Shown here in pieces: positions 8,450-17,327 of a stretch of 64,000 bases of DNA; within the stretch, counting starts at the first letter, position 1; each line of letters starts with the position of its first letter. The notes beneath the pieces are model-generated. The model saw only the letters and a program-made list of their open reading frames with translations. It had not been told where the DNA came from and made no database searches. The stretch comes from Bosea vaviloviae (GTDB taxonomy: Bacteria > Pseudomonadota > Alphaproteobacteria > Rhizobiales > Beijerinckiaceae). Position numbers and translations under genes: made by a program. The stretch covers positions 806,001-870,000 of the forward strand of contig NZ_CP017147.1 in the NCBI RefSeq assembly GCF_001741865.1, given 5' to 3'.

Positions 8450-9247
8450 ATGTCCTCCACGCGTTCACAAGCCATCGCCGCCCTCGGCACCACCGGCCGG
8501 GTCGCGATGGGAACCGCGCGCTTCCTGTTCCTGGCGCTGGGCGCCGGCGTCTTTCTCGTCGTCCTTCTGGTGATCTGGTGGGTCTCGAGCTTCGTGCCGA
8601 CGATCAGCCATGCAACGCCGTCCTTCGCCTGGACACCGGAACAGCTCGCCATGACCAAGGCGACGCCCGTGACCGCGACGCATCCCTTCCGCGGGCGCGA
8701 ACAGGGCTGGCAGTTCGGAGGCCCCGGAACGGACCAACCTTTCGCGGCGATGATCCTGGCCGAGCGCAGCGACAGCGCCGTGCCCTTCACGCTGACGACG
8801 CCGATATTCTGGCAGTTCGCCCCCTTGCGCGTCCTCTCCCCACGCGTCGCCGGCCCGCACTACACCTTGACCACGCGTTTTGGACGCTTCAACGGCCGCG
8901 ACATCTACTATCGCGAGAGTGACGGCCGGATCCGGACCTGCATCATCTTCCGCAACGCCTTCGAGACCTCGGAATTCGCGCTCGGCGGGTTCTATTGCGC
9001 GGCTGGGATGCAAAGTGCCGATGCCAGCCCCCTCGCCTGCATGATCGACCGGCTCAAAATCCAGCAGGGCGAGTCCAAATCGCCGGCGATCGCCTATCTC
9101 GCCGCACGCGCGGGCAACGCTCCGCAATGTTCCAACTCGACCTTCTACCAGCCGGGCACACGGCGGGTCATCCGCGACCGCAATGGCGGCGTTGTCGGCA
9201 TGAGCAGCGGCAGCAGCGGCGATGGCTTCCAGCTCTGGGTCCGCTGA
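8450..9247 (+). CDS. Membrane-anchored protein of unknown function (paralogue of previous gene)
   Basis: A 265-residue protein with one N-terminal membrane helix (FLFLALGAGVFLVVLLVIWW) and an extracytoplasmic domain. The domain has four cysteines in CIIFRN, GGFYCA, ACMIDR and PQCSNS, the same order as in the upstream gene. The start at 8450 lies 17 nt after that gene's stop; longer in-frame extensions would overlap its coding region. The C-terminus is Gly/Ser-rich (GMSSGSSGDGFQLWVR). The two genes are probably co-transcribed and arose by duplication. No function can be assigned; a cell-envelope role is inferred from topology only. Confidence 0.8.
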   Translation: MSSTRSQAIAALGTTGRVAMGTARFLFLALGAGVFLVVLLVIWWVSSFVPTISHATPSFAWTPEQLAMTKATPVTATHPFRGREQGWQFGGPGTDQPFAAMILAERSDSAVPFTLTTPIFWQFAPLRVLSPRVAGPHYTLTTRFGRFNGRDIYYRESDGRIRTCIIFRNAFETSEFALGGFYCAAGMQSADASPLACMIDRLKIQQGESKSPAIAYLAARAGNAPQCSNSTFYQPGTRRVIRDRNGGVVGMSSGSSGDGFQLWVR

Positions 9248-9455
9248 CGAGCGCTGGCGATTGTGCGGCCTCTCGGAACGGGGGCTGTGTTTCCCAAAAT
9301 GGCTCTTGAAATCGCTGGAGCCGCAAAATCTCACTTTCGCGTGCGTTGCCTCTGGCGAAGGCGAACAAAACCGTTAACTACGAAGGTGTATCGTCGCGTC
9401 ATCCCGCATCGTGCGCCGATGCCCCGCTGCCCGTTGCCTCAGGAGACCTTTCGTC

Positions 9456-9761
9456 ATGCGTTCCTTCCAGCGTTTCGCCGCCGGCTTCGGCCTTTCGCTC
9501 GTGGCGCTGACCGTCGCGACCACCATCGCCGAGGCACAGAATCGCCGCGGCCCGCTGCGCATCACCGTGCAGAAGCGCAGCTATTTCGACCTCGGCAATG
9601 TCGTGCCGGTCGGCTCGATGAACAATTACGCCAGCCAGCATTTCGCCGCCACGCCGGTCTATGCCAGCACCGGCGAATTCTACGGCGAGGGCACATTGCC
9701 GAGCCGCATCGGCTCCGGCGTCAACCCCTTCGCCAACAGCTTCTCGACCCCGCGCTTCTGA
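9456..9761 (+). CDS. Small secreted protein of unknown function
   Basis: A 101-residue protein with a signal peptide (MRSFQRFAAGFGLSLVALTV, cleavage near AEAQ). The mature part is about 75 residues, rich in Asn, Ser, Tyr and Phe (RSYFDLGNVVPVGSMNNYAS). The start at 9456 sits 8-10 nt behind AGGAGA; a start 15 codons upstream would spoil the signal peptide. I know comparable small secreted proteins only as hypotheticals in Hyphomicrobiales. It stands alone, followed by a palindromic repeat. Confidence 0.78.
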   Translation: MRSFQRFAAGFGLSLVALTVATTIAEAQNRRGPLRITVQKRSYFDLGNVVPVGSMNNYASQHFAATPVYASTGEFYGEGTLPSRIGSGVNPFANSFSTPRF

Positions 9762-9768
9762 GCGCGAT

Positions 9769-9862
9769 CGTCATGGTCGGGCTTGACCCGACCATCTCGT
9801 AAACCAGCAACTTGTCGTCATGAGATTCTCGGGTCGGCGCTCTGCGCCGCCCGAGAATGACG
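9769..9862. repeat. Dispersed palindromic repeat, family B (copy 1)
   Basis: CGTCATGGTCGGGCTTGACC pairs with a following ACCATCTCGTAAACCAG, and GATTCTCGGG pairs with CCGAGAATGACG. The ends CGTCAT/ATGACG are inverted. Related copies are at 14641, 19235, 31887 and 33911. Confidence 0.75.
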
Positions 9863-9870
9863 TCCGATGC

Positions 9871-12282
9871 TTACGGCAGCGCCTTCAGATAGCGCACTGG
9901 CCGGCCCGGAGCCGCCGCCTGCGCGGCATGCACGATCGCATTCGCGTCGATGCCGAAATGGCGGTAGAGGTCGGCGACCGTGCCGGTCTGGCCGAAATGC
10001 TCGACGCCGAGCGCCTTCTGCTTGTGGCCATGCACGCTGCCGAGCCAGGCCAGCGTCGCCGGATGCCCGTCCAGCACCGAGACAATGCCGCAATCGCGTG
10101 ACAGCTCCCCGAGCAGGCGCTCGATATGGCTCGTCGCCTGCTGGTTGCCGCGCTGGCGCGCCCGCTCGGCCGCCTGCCAGCCCGCATTGAGCCGGTCGGC
10201 CGAGGTGATTGCGAGCAGGCCGACATCGCGCCGGTCCTCACCGAGCAGCCCGACGGCCTCGATCGCCTCCGCCGCGACAGCGCCGGTATAGGCGACCACC
10301 ACCGAGGCGTTAGGGCCGGGCTTGCGCAGCCAATAGGCGCCGTCGATGATCGCGTGCTCGAGCTCCGGCGTCATCGCCCGTTTGGGCTGCTCGAGCTGCA
10401 GCGTCGAGAGCCTCAGATAGACCGAGCCGCCGGTCTCGTCGCGCAGCCAGGTCCGCTCATTGGGATCGCCCTCGCCATCCCTCTGCAGATAGTCGAAGGA
10501 CCAGCGCATCATCACCGAAAGCTCGTCGACGAAGGCCGGCTCGAAGGCGCAAAGCCCATCCTGGCTCATCCCGATCAGGGGCGTGGCGATCGACTGATGC
10601 GCGCCGCCCTCGGGCGCGAGCGTGACGCCCGAGGGCGTCGCCACCACCATGAAGCGCGCATCCTGGTAGCAGGCATAGTTCAGCGCATCCAAGCCGCGCG
10701 AGATGAACGGGTCGTAGAGCGTGCCGATCGGGATCAGGCGCTCGCCGAAGATCGAATGCGACAGGCCCAGCGCCGAGAGATTGATGAACAGGTTCATCTC
10801 GGCGATTCCGAGCTCGATATGCTGGCCCTTGGGCGAGAACTCCCATTTCTGCATCGAGGGGATGCGCTCGTCCTTGAAGGTGTCGGCCATCTCCGCCCTG
10901 GCGAACAGGCCGCGCCGGTTGACCCAGGGCCCGAGATTGGTCGAAACGGTGACGTCGGGCGCGGTCGTGACGATGCGGTCGGCCAAGGGCCCGCCGCGCT
11001 TGGCGAGATCGTCCAGGATCTTGCCGAAGCCCATCTGGGTCGACATCACCGGCTGGATGCCGGCCTCCAGCGTCTCGGGCACCGGCAATTTCGGCGCGCT
11101 CTTGCGGCGCCGGCCCTCGGCGAAGAACGGCACGGTGTCGAGGAAGGCGCGGATCTCGTTCTCGGGCAGGTTCAGCCCCTCGAACAGATCCCATTCATGG
11201 CCGGGCCGGACCGTATTGGCGGTCTTGAAGCCCTCCATCTGGTCCTTGGTCATCAGCCCGGCATGGTTGTCCTTGTGCCCGGCGAGCGGCAGCCCGAACC
11301 CTTTGACGGTATAGGCCAGGAAACAGACCGGCCGATCATGGTCGATCGCCTCGAAGGCTTCGAGGATCGAGGGCAGGTCATGGCCGCCGAGATTGCACAT
11401 CAGCCTGGATAGCTCAGTGTCCGAGCGGCTCTCGATCAGCTTGGTGACCGGCCCCTGATCGCCGAGATCGTCCATCAGCCGCTTGCGCCAGGCCGCCCCG
11501 CCCTGGAAGGTCAGGGCGGAATAAAGCTGGTTCGGGCAGGAATCGATCCAGGCCTTCAGCCGCTCGCCGCCCTTCTCCTTGAAGGCCGCCTGCTGCAGCG
11601 AGCCGTATTTCAGCGTGACGACGTCCCAGCCGAAATTCCTGAACATCTGCTCGAAACGGTCATAGAGCCCTTCGCGGATGACGGCGTCGAGCGACTGGCG
11701 GTTATAGTCGATCACCCACCAAGTGTTGCGCAGGCCGTGCTTCCAGCCCTCCATCAGGGCCTCGAAGATGTTGCCTTCGTCGAGCTCGGCATCGCCGATC
11801 AGCGCGACCATGCGGCCGTCCTGGCGCTTCTCGCCCCAGCCATGCGCCTTGACGTAATCCTGCACCAGCGAGGAAAACAGCGTCTGCGCGACGCCAAGAC
11901 CAACCGAACCGGTGGAGAAATCGACGTCGTCGATGTCCTTGGTGCGCGAGGGATAGCTCTGCGCGCCCTTGTAGCCGCGGAAATTCTCCAGCTTCTCGCG
12001 CGTCTGCAGCCCCATCAGATAGTTGATGGCGTGGAAGATCGGCGAGGCATGCGGCTTCACCGCGACCCGGTCCTGCGGCCTCAGCGCCGCCATGTAGAGC
12101 GCCGTCATGATCGTGCAGAGCGAGGCCGAGGAGGCCTGATGCCCGCCGACCTTCATGCCGTCCTCGCTGGCGCGCAGATGGTTGGCGTTGTGGATCGTCC
12201 AGGAGGCGAGCCAGAGGATCTTCTTTTCCAGCTCAGCCAAGATCGGCAACCGGGAATCTTTGGGCAGGCGGGGGTCGGACAT
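9871..12282 (-). CDS. Homodimeric-type 2-oxoacid dehydrogenase E1 (AceE/transketolase-like)
   Basis: An 803-residue ThDP enzyme of the AceE-type E1/transketolase family. The ThDP/Mg2+ site is GDAELDEG (163-170) with DYNRQSLD about 30 residues later, the arrangement of AceE. Further features are HPRD-like substrate contacts and a C-terminal transketolase domain. No E2 or E3 gene adjoins it, so it may serve a separate complex or another 2-oxoacid. In Pseudomonas an AceE homologue (MdeB, 2-oxobutyrate) is likewise tied to an Lrp-type regulator, which the divergent gene here resembles. The start at 12282 (MSDPRLPKDS) is preferred over one 10 codons upstream. Confidence 0.82.
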   Translation of the reverse strand: MSDPRLPKDSRLPILAELEKKILWLASWTIHNANHLRASEDGMKVGGHQASSASLCTIMTALYMAALRPQDRVAVKPHASPIFHAINYLMGLQTREKLENFRGYKGAQSYPSRTKDIDDVDFSTGSVGLGVAQTLFSSLVQDYVKAHGWGEKRQDGRMVALIGDAELDEGNIFEALMEGWKHGLRNTWWVIDYNRQSLDAVIREGLYDRFEQMFRNFGWDVVTLKYGSLQQAAFKEKGGERLKAWIDSCPNQLYSALTFQGGAAWRKRLMDDLGDQGPVTKLIESRSDTELSRLMCNLGGHDLPSILEAFEAIDHDRPVCFLAYTVKGFGLPLAGHKDNHAGLMTKDQMEGFKTANTVRPGHEWDLFEGLNLPENEIRAFLDTVPFFAEGRRRKSAPKLPVPETLEAGIQPVMSTQMGFGKILDDLAKRGGPLADRIVTTAPDVTVSTNLGPWVNRRGLFARAEMADTFKDERIPSMQKWEFSPKGQHIELGIAEMNLFINLSALGLSHSIFGERLIPIGTLYDPFISRGLDALNYACYQDARFMVVATPSGVTLAPEGGAHQSIATPLIGMSQDGLCAFEPAFVDELSVMMRWSFDYLQRDGEGDPNERTWLRDETGGSVYLRLSTLQLEQPKRAMTPELEHAIIDGAYWLRKPGPNASVVVAYTGAVAAEAIEAVGLLGEDRRDVGLLAITSADRLNAGWQAAERARQRGNQQATSHIERLLGELSRDCGIVSVLDGHPATLAWLGSVHGHKQKALGVEHFGQTGTVADLYRHFGIDANAIVHAAQAAAPGRPVRYLKALP

Positions 12283-12331
12283 AGCAGGCTCTCGCGAGGA
12301 TGGAGGGCGCAACCCTTCGGGATCAAAGCGC

Positions 12332-12480
12332 GGGGAACCCCTCTCCTGTAAGGAGAGGGGCAGGGGTGAGGTGTAGGCCCGAAATCATCGAGCCTGAACG
12401 CCGACGGCGGCGACGTTTCGCGCCGCTGGTCGAACGGCCTACCCCTCACCCTGCCCTCTCCCTACGGGAGAGGGTTCCCC
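12332..12480. repeat. Large imperfect palindrome between aceE-like and lrp-like genes
   Basis: The left arm GGGGAACCCCTCTCC...GAGGTGTAGGCC is mirrored by GGCCTACCCCTCACC...GAGGGTTCCCC at the right. Each arm also folds on itself around CTCTCC/GGAGAG. It sits in the intergenic space between divergent genes and resembles pieces at 41078-41110 and 42655-42695. Confidence 0.75.
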
Positions 12481-12624
12481 GCGCCCTTCATCGAACGTGT
12501 CGCGTGTGACAAAAAGCTGGACTGCGATCATGCATGGTTTCCGCAGCGTTGGCAGCTAAAGACAGGAGCCGCGACTTCCCCAATTGGTGGTTTCCGCTAA
12601 TCCTGGGCCTGAAAGCAAGAGACC

Positions 12625-13110
12625 ATGCCAGATCATAAACTCGACGACATCGACCGCCGCATCGTCCAGGCTCTCCAGGCCGATGGGCGCATGAGCATTC
12701 AGGATCTCGCGGGCAAGGTCGGGCTCTCGCCAAGCCCTTGCGCGCGCCGCGTCCGGCTGCTGGAGGAGGCCGGCGTGATCAAGGGCTATGTCGCGGTCGT
12801 CGACCAGGACAAGCTCGGCCTGCCGGTCTCGGTCTTCGCCTCGATCAAGCTCGAGCGCCAGCGCGAGGAGGAGCTCGACCGCTTCGCCGCCATCGTCGCC
12901 CGTTGGCCGGAGGTCGCCGATTGCTATCTGATGACCGGGCCGCGCGATTACCTGCTGCGCATCATCGTCAGCGACCTTGCCGCCTATGAGCGCTTCCTCA
13001 AGGACAAGCTGACCCGGCTCGACAATGTCGCCTCGATCGAGTCGAGCTTCGCGCTCGGACAGGTGAAGCGTTCCTTCTCGGTCCCGGTGGAATTGGGCAA
13101 GGGCGTCTGA
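12625..13110 (+). CDS. Lrp/AsnC-family transcriptional regulator
   Basis: A 161-residue regulator, standard length. It opens with the Lrp pattern LDDIDRRIVQALQADGRMSI and a winged HTH (LAGKVGLSPSPCARRVRLLE, about residues 27-46). A C-terminal RAM/ligand domain follows (VADCYLMTGPRDYLLRIIV). It is divergent from the AceE-like gene, so it probably senses an amino acid or oxoacid and controls that enzyme. The 342-bp intergenic region contains the large palindrome. Start is good: ATG after AAGCAAGAG. Confidence 0.93.
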   Translation: MPDHKLDDIDRRIVQALQADGRMSIQDLAGKVGLSPSPCARRVRLLEEAGVIKGYVAVVDQDKLGLPVSVFASIKLERQREEELDRFAAIVARWPEVADCYLMTGPRDYLLRIIVSDLAAYERFLKDKLTRLDNVASIESSFALGQVKRSFSVPVELGKGV

Positions 13111-13290
13111 GGCAGGGCCGCCCGAGGCAGGGACGCCTGACGACAGAGCGGCCATCGGCAATGAAGTGATGCAGAGACGGCATATCGGCGCAATTATATG
13201 ACGACAGACATGCGTCTGGCGCATTGATTGCGAATCGCCTTTCCGCTATGGCCGCCAGCTTCGCAAGCTCGATCATCGAAAGCAGCCCCT

Positions 13291-14598
13291 GTGTCGTCCC
13301 CCGTTGCCGCTCCCGCCGCCAATTCGCCGGCCCGCATTCTCTTCGCCAGCCTCATCGGCACGACGATCGAGTTCTTCGACTTCTATATCTACGCCACCGC
13401 TGCCGTGCTGGTGTTTCCAAAACTGTTCTTCCCCGGCGGGGACGCGACCTCGGCGATGCTGCAATCGCTGGCGACCTTCGCGATCGCCTTCTTCGCGCGG
13501 CCGATCGGCGCGGCGATCTTCGGGCATTTCGGCGACAGGATCGGGCGCAAGGCCACGCTCGTCGCCGCGCTGATGACGATGGGCCTCTCGACGGTCGTGA
13601 TCGGCTTGCTGCCGACCTATGCCAGCGTCGGCATCCTCGCTCCGCTGCTGCTGGCGCTGTGCCGTCTCGGCCAGGGCCTCGGCCTCGGCGGCGAATGGGG
13701 CGGAGCCGTGCTGCTCGCCACCGAGAACGCGCCTCCCGGCAAGCAGGCCTGGTACGGCATGTTCCCCCAGCTCGGCGCGCCGATCGGCTTCATCTGCGCC
13801 ACCGGCAGCTTCCTTTTGCTGACCGACCTGCTCAGCGATGCGCAGTTCTATTCCTTCGGCTGGCGCATTCCTTTCCTCGCCAGCGCGCTCCTGGTCTTCG
13901 TCGGGCTCTATGTCCGGCTGCGCCTGACCGAGACGCCCGAATTCCAGAAGGCGATCGACAAGCATGAGCGCGTCCGCATGCCGATCGTTGCGGTGGTGTC
14001 GCAGCACAAGGCCCATCTCCTGCTCGGCACCATCGCGGCGCTGGCGACCTTCGTGCTGTTCTACCTGATGACGGTGTTCTCGTTGAGCTGGGGCACCACG
14101 GCGCTGGGCTATGCGCGCGGGCAGTTCCTGCCGGTGCAGATGGTCGGCGTCGTCTTCTTCGGGCTGGCGATCCCGCTCTCGGCCCTGCTCGCCGACCGCT
14201 TCGGCAATCGCCGGGTGCTGTTCTGGACAACGCTGGCGATCGCGGCTTACGGCTTCCTGTTCACGCCGCTGTTCGTTCCCGGCAACCTCACCGCGATCAC
14301 GCTGTTCTTCGTGCTCGGCTTCGGCTTGATGGGCTTCACCTATGGCCCGCTCGGCACCGCGCTGGCCGAGCTCTTCCCCACCGCCGTGCGCTATACCGGC
14401 GCCTCGCTGACCTTCAATCTCGGCGGCATCGTCGGCGCGTCGCTGGCGCCCTACATCGCGACCTGGCTCGCCAGCCATTACGGGCTATCGGCCGTCGGCT
14501 GGTATCTGACGCTCGGCGCATTGCTCACCGCCGCCGCACTGGCGGCGATCGGCGCCGTGGTGCGCGCCCGCCTGCCGGTTGCTGGCGAGCTCGCCTGA
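13291..14598 (+). CDS. MFS transporter, metabolite:H+ symporter (MHS) type
   Basis: A 435-residue inner-membrane carrier with about 12 helices. The MHS signatures are visible: GTTIEFFDFYIYATAA at helix 1, the loop 2-3 motif GHFGDRIGRK, and CRLGQGLGLGGEWGGAVL. Such proteins import carboxylates (shikimate, ketoglutarate, proline/betaine types). The start is uncertain; GTG at 13291 has weak GAAAGCAG upstream, and TTG at 13228 would add 21 residues. It lies downstream of the Lrp-like gene on the same strand, possibly in one transcript, but 180 bp intervene. Confidence 0.85.
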   Translation: MSSPVAAPAANSPARILFASLIGTTIEFFDFYIYATAAVLVFPKLFFPGGDATSAMLQSLATFAIAFFARPIGAAIFGHFGDRIGRKATLVAALMTMGLSTVVIGLLPTYASVGILAPLLLALCRLGQGLGLGGEWGGAVLLATENAPPGKQAWYGMFPQLGAPIGFICATGSFLLLTDLLSDAQFYSFGWRIPFLASALLVFVGLYVRLRLTETPEFQKAIDKHERVRMPIVAVVSQHKAHLLLGTIAALATFVLFYLMTVFSLSWGTTALGYARGQFLPVQMVGVVFFGLAIPLSALLADRFGNRRVLFWTTLAIAAYGFLFTPLFVPGNLTAITLFFVLGFGLMGFTYGPLGTALAELFPTAVRYTGASLTFNLGGIVGASLAPYIATWLASHYGLSAVGWYLTLGALLTAAALAAIGAVVRARLPVAGELA

Positions 14599-14640
14599 GG
14601 GTAGTCCGCGAGCGCCCGTCATTATGCTTGGAACCACAGC

Positions 14641-14806
14641 GTCATCCTGGGCATAGCCCTCGGGTCCGATCTTCGATCGGCCCAAGGATAAACTCCGTGA
14701 AGGCACACAGCGATCCATCGTAGGGCGTCATTCTCGGGCTTGACCCGAGAATCTCATGACCAGATGGCTGGTTTCCGAGATGGTCGGGTCAAGCCCGACC
14801 ATGACG
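14641..14806. repeat. Dispersed palindromic repeat, family B (copy 2, composite)
   Basis: Two modules stand side by side. GTCATCCTGGGC...GATCTTCGATCGGCCCAAGG is shared almost exactly with 31890-31940. The second module runs from GTCATTCTCGGGCTTGACCC to its inverse ending CCATGACG. These fill the space between the MFS and patatin genes and are not coding. Confidence 0.75.
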
Positions 14807-14878
14807 CGCTTCAGAGCCCGACTCAAGTCTCCGCTTCGCCCGAGATGACGCAGTATTTCCGCGCCAGGACGACAGACT

Positions 14879-16045
14879 TTACCGCCGCTCGAAATCCCTG
14901 TGCACGTCATGCGCCACGATTCCGGCGCCGTCGGGCGGGATCGTCAGCCAGTCCTTGCGGGTCAGCGTCTGCTTGGTGTCCTCATAGCCTGACTTCCAGT
15001 GTTCCTGCATCGAGGTGCGCGAGAACTCGTAATCCTTGGCTTGGCCCTCATAGGATTTCTGCTGGTAGATCATTTGCAGGATGGTGTGCTCTGGCATCAA
15101 TGCGAGCTCGTCGCGCAGCTTGCGATCTTCCTCGCTCAGGCTGCCATCGGGCACTTTCGTAAGCGCCTGATGCGTCTTCTTCTTCCAGTTCTGGATCAGC
15201 GCGAACAGGTCCGTCGTCAGACGCGTGCGCGAGGAATAGGTGATGTCCTTCTGCCGGCCCATCACGTCCTGCAGCGTGCGCGGCAGTGCGCCGCGCGCCG
15301 AGAACAGATCGACCTGGAAGATCAGCGAGTTCAGCGTGTCGTCCTGGGCGAGCAGATGCTGCAGCGGCGTGTTGGAGACGATGCCGCCATCCCAGTAATG
15401 CTCGGTGCCGATCTGCACGGTCGGGAAGGCCGGCGGCAGCGCGCCCGACGCCATCACATGCTCGGGCCCGATCGTCTCCTGCGCGTTGTCGAAATAGACG
15501 AAATTGCCCGAGGCCGCATTGACTGCCCCGACCGAGAACCGGACCGCCTTACGGTTGATCAGGTCGAAGTCGACCAGCTCCAGCAGGGTCTCGCGCAAAG
15601 GCGAGGTGTCGTAATAGCTGGTCGCGTCGCTCGCGCTGGCGGTCGCGAAGAGCGGGCTCGTCCGGCGCGGTTCGAAAAAGCCGGGCTGGCCCAGCATGGT
15701 GGTGAAGAAGGACGAGGTCGCGTTGCGCGCCTGGCGGTAGATGTCGCCCTCGGGCGTGAACCACCAGACCTTGCGGTCGGTGATGCGGTCCCAGAAGGCC
15801 CTGAGCCGCTCCAGCCGGCGCTCGCGGGGATTGCCGGCTATCAAGGCCGAATTGATCGCGCCGATCGACACGCCCGAGACCCAGTCCGGCTCGATATCGG
15901 CCTCGTGCAGCGCCTGATAGACTCCCGCCTGATAGGCGCCGAGCGCCCCGCCGCCCTGGAGCACGAGCGCGATGCGGTCGCAGCGCTCGGGCCGCCAGCC
16001 GAGATAGCGGCTTTCCGAGAGGGAGACGGAGGGAGGAGCGTTCAT
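14879..16045 (-). CDS. Patatin-like phospholipase (with DUF3734-type C-terminus)
   Basis: A 388-residue serine hydrolase. The oxyanion loop GGGALGAYQAG, nucleophile motif GVSIG and catalytic WDGGI aspartate are all present, giving a Ser-Asp dyad. The C-terminal 100 residues (DRKLRDELALMPEHTILQMI) resemble the DUF3734 extension. No signal peptide is visible, so it is probably cytoplasmic. It is divergent from 3-hydroxybutyrate dehydrogenase. Patatin proteins include phospholipases and some granule-associated esterases, so a role in PHB or membrane-lipid turnover is an inference from context. MNAPP at 16045 is chosen over a start 12 codons upstream. Confidence 0.9.
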   Translation of the reverse strand: MNAPPSVSLSESRYLGWRPERCDRIALVLQGGGALGAYQAGVYQALHEADIEPDWVSGVSIGAINSALIAGNPRERRLERLRAFWDRITDRKVWWFTPEGDIYRQARNATSSFFTTMLGQPGFFEPRRTSPLFATASASDATSYYDTSPLRETLLELVDFDLINRKAVRFSVGAVNAASGNFVYFDNAQETIGPEHVMASGALPPAFPTVQIGTEHYWDGGIVSNTPLQHLLAQDDTLNSLIFQVDLFSARGALPRTLQDVMGRQKDITYSSRTRLTTDLFALIQNWKKKTHQALTKVPDGSLSEEDRKLRDELALMPEHTILQMIYQQKSYEGQAKDYEFSRTSMQEHWKSGYEDTKQTLTRKDWLTIPPDGAGIVAHDVHRDFERR

Positions 16046-16411
16046 GGCGCGGATGTCCTCAGGCTGATCGCACTGCAACAATGATAGTGCCGATGTCGCC
16101 AGAGCAGGATGCGAAGAAGTGGGAACCGGTTTTTCGCATTGATCCTGCTCTAACTTTTAGATGAGAGACGGATTCAGATTTTAGATGGGATCACTTCGTG
16201 AGCCCATCTAAAATCATCCGGCTCTAGGAGACAGCGATATCAAGTGACAGCGATATGACGCCAAGACGCTGTCAGCATCCCGCAAGGCGCTGTCATCGTC
16301 CCGTCAGGCAAGCTTCATCGCCGCGTCAGCTTCCCCCGTCACGCCTCAGGCACGGATTTTGCGGCGCAGCATGCGCCGGCAGACCGGTCCGGGCTTTGGA
16401 GGGAGAGCAGC
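16046..16411. other. 366-bp divergent intergenic region with repeats
   Basis: Between the patatin and bdhA genes lie a family-A repeat (16101-16151) and a second hairpin with arms TTTAGATGGG and CCCATCTAAA (about 16177-16215). Several short GCTGTCA/GACAGCG repeats follow between 16230 and 16300. Promoters for both genes must be here, but I cannot fix them. Confidence 0.55.
16101..16151. repeat. Dispersed palindromic repeat, family A (copy 2)
   Basis: Outer arms AGAGCAGGAT and ATC(C)TGCTCT enclose GGGAACCGGTTTTTCGC. It is nearly identical to the copy at 32752-32802. Confidence 0.85.
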
Positions 16412-17194
16412 ATGCTGAAGGGCAAGACCGCCGTCGTCACCGGCTCGACCTCCGGAATCGGCCTCGCCATCGCCCGCGCCTATGCGGCTGAGGGCGCCAA
16501 CATCGTCATCAACGGTTTCGGCGCGCCAGACGCCATCGAGAAAGAGCGCGCCGGCATCGAGGCCGATTTCGGCGTCACCGCGCGCTATTCCCCCGCCGAC
16601 ATGGCTCATGGCGGCGCCATCGCCGCGATGATCACTGATGCCGAAAGCGAATTCGGCTCGGTCGACATCCTGGTCAACAATGCCGGTATCCAGTTCGTCT
16701 CGCCGATCGAGGAGTTTCCCGTCGAGAAATGGGACGCGATCATCGCGATCAACCTCTCGGCCGCCTTCCACGCCATCCGCGCCGCGCTTCCGGGCATGAA
16801 GGCGCGCAAATGGGGCCGCATCATCAACACGGCCTCGGCCCATGCGCTCGTCGCCTCGCCGTTCAAATCAGCCTATGTCGCCGCCAAGCACGGCATCGCC
16901 GGCCTGACCAAGACGGTCGCGCTCGAGGCCGCGACCTTCGGCGTCACGGCGAACGCGATCTGCCCGGGCTATGTCTGGACGCCGCTGGTCGAGAAGCAGA
17001 TACCGGAGACCATGGCGGCGCGCGGTCTCACCAAGGAGCAGGTCATCAACGACGTCCTGCTGCACGCCCAGCCGACCAAGCAATTCGTCACCAGCGAGGA
17101 GGTTGCGGCGCTTGCCGTCTTCCTCGCCTCGGACGCCGCGAAATCGATCACCGGCGTCATCCTCCCGATCGATGGCGGCTGGACCGCTGAATAG
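16412..17194 (+). CDS. bdhA: 3-hydroxybutyrate dehydrogenase
   Basis: A 260-residue short-chain dehydrogenase that interconverts D-3-hydroxybutyrate and acetoacetate with NAD(H). It has TGSTSGIGLAIA for the nucleotide, NNAG, and the catalytic S-Y-K in SAHALVASPFKSAYVAAKHG. The C-terminal half (CPGYVWTPLVEKQIPETMAA, LLHAQPTKQFVT) is characteristic of PHB-linked 3-hydroxybutyrate dehydrogenases. A GGAGGGAG ribosome site precedes the ATG. It is followed 133 bp downstream by acetoacetate decarboxylase. The two would take 3-hydroxybutyrate to acetone, or route acetoacetate onward. Confidence 0.95.
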   Translation: MLKGKTAVVTGSTSGIGLAIARAYAAEGANIVINGFGAPDAIEKERAGIEADFGVTARYSPADMAHGGAIAAMITDAESEFGSVDILVNNAGIQFVSPIEEFPVEKWDAIIAINLSAAFHAIRAALPGMKARKWGRIINTASAHALVASPFKSAYVAAKHGIAGLTKTVALEAATFGVTANAICPGYVWTPLVEKQIPETMAARGLTKEQVINDVLLHAQPTKQFVTSEEVAALAVFLASDAAKSITGVILPIDGGWTAE

Positions 17195-17197
17195 GCC

Positions 17198-17248
17198 AGA
17201 GCATTGCGCGAAAAAACGGATACCGGTTTTTCGCGTGAGCAATGCTCT
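17198..17248. repeat. Dispersed palindromic repeat, family A (copy 3)
   Basis: Perfect arms AGAGCATTGC (17198-17207) and GCAATGCTCT (17239-17248) enclose ACCGGTTTTTCGC. A second hairpin follows at about 17276-17301 (GCATTCGGACG...CGTCCGAATGC). Both lie between bdhA and adc and may affect the transcript. Confidence 0.85.
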
Positions 17249-17327
17249 CAACTCTAGGAATCGATCACGTTTTTCGCATTCGGACGGAAGCGTCCGAATG
17301 CGACCTGATCTAAGGGATCTACGCGCC

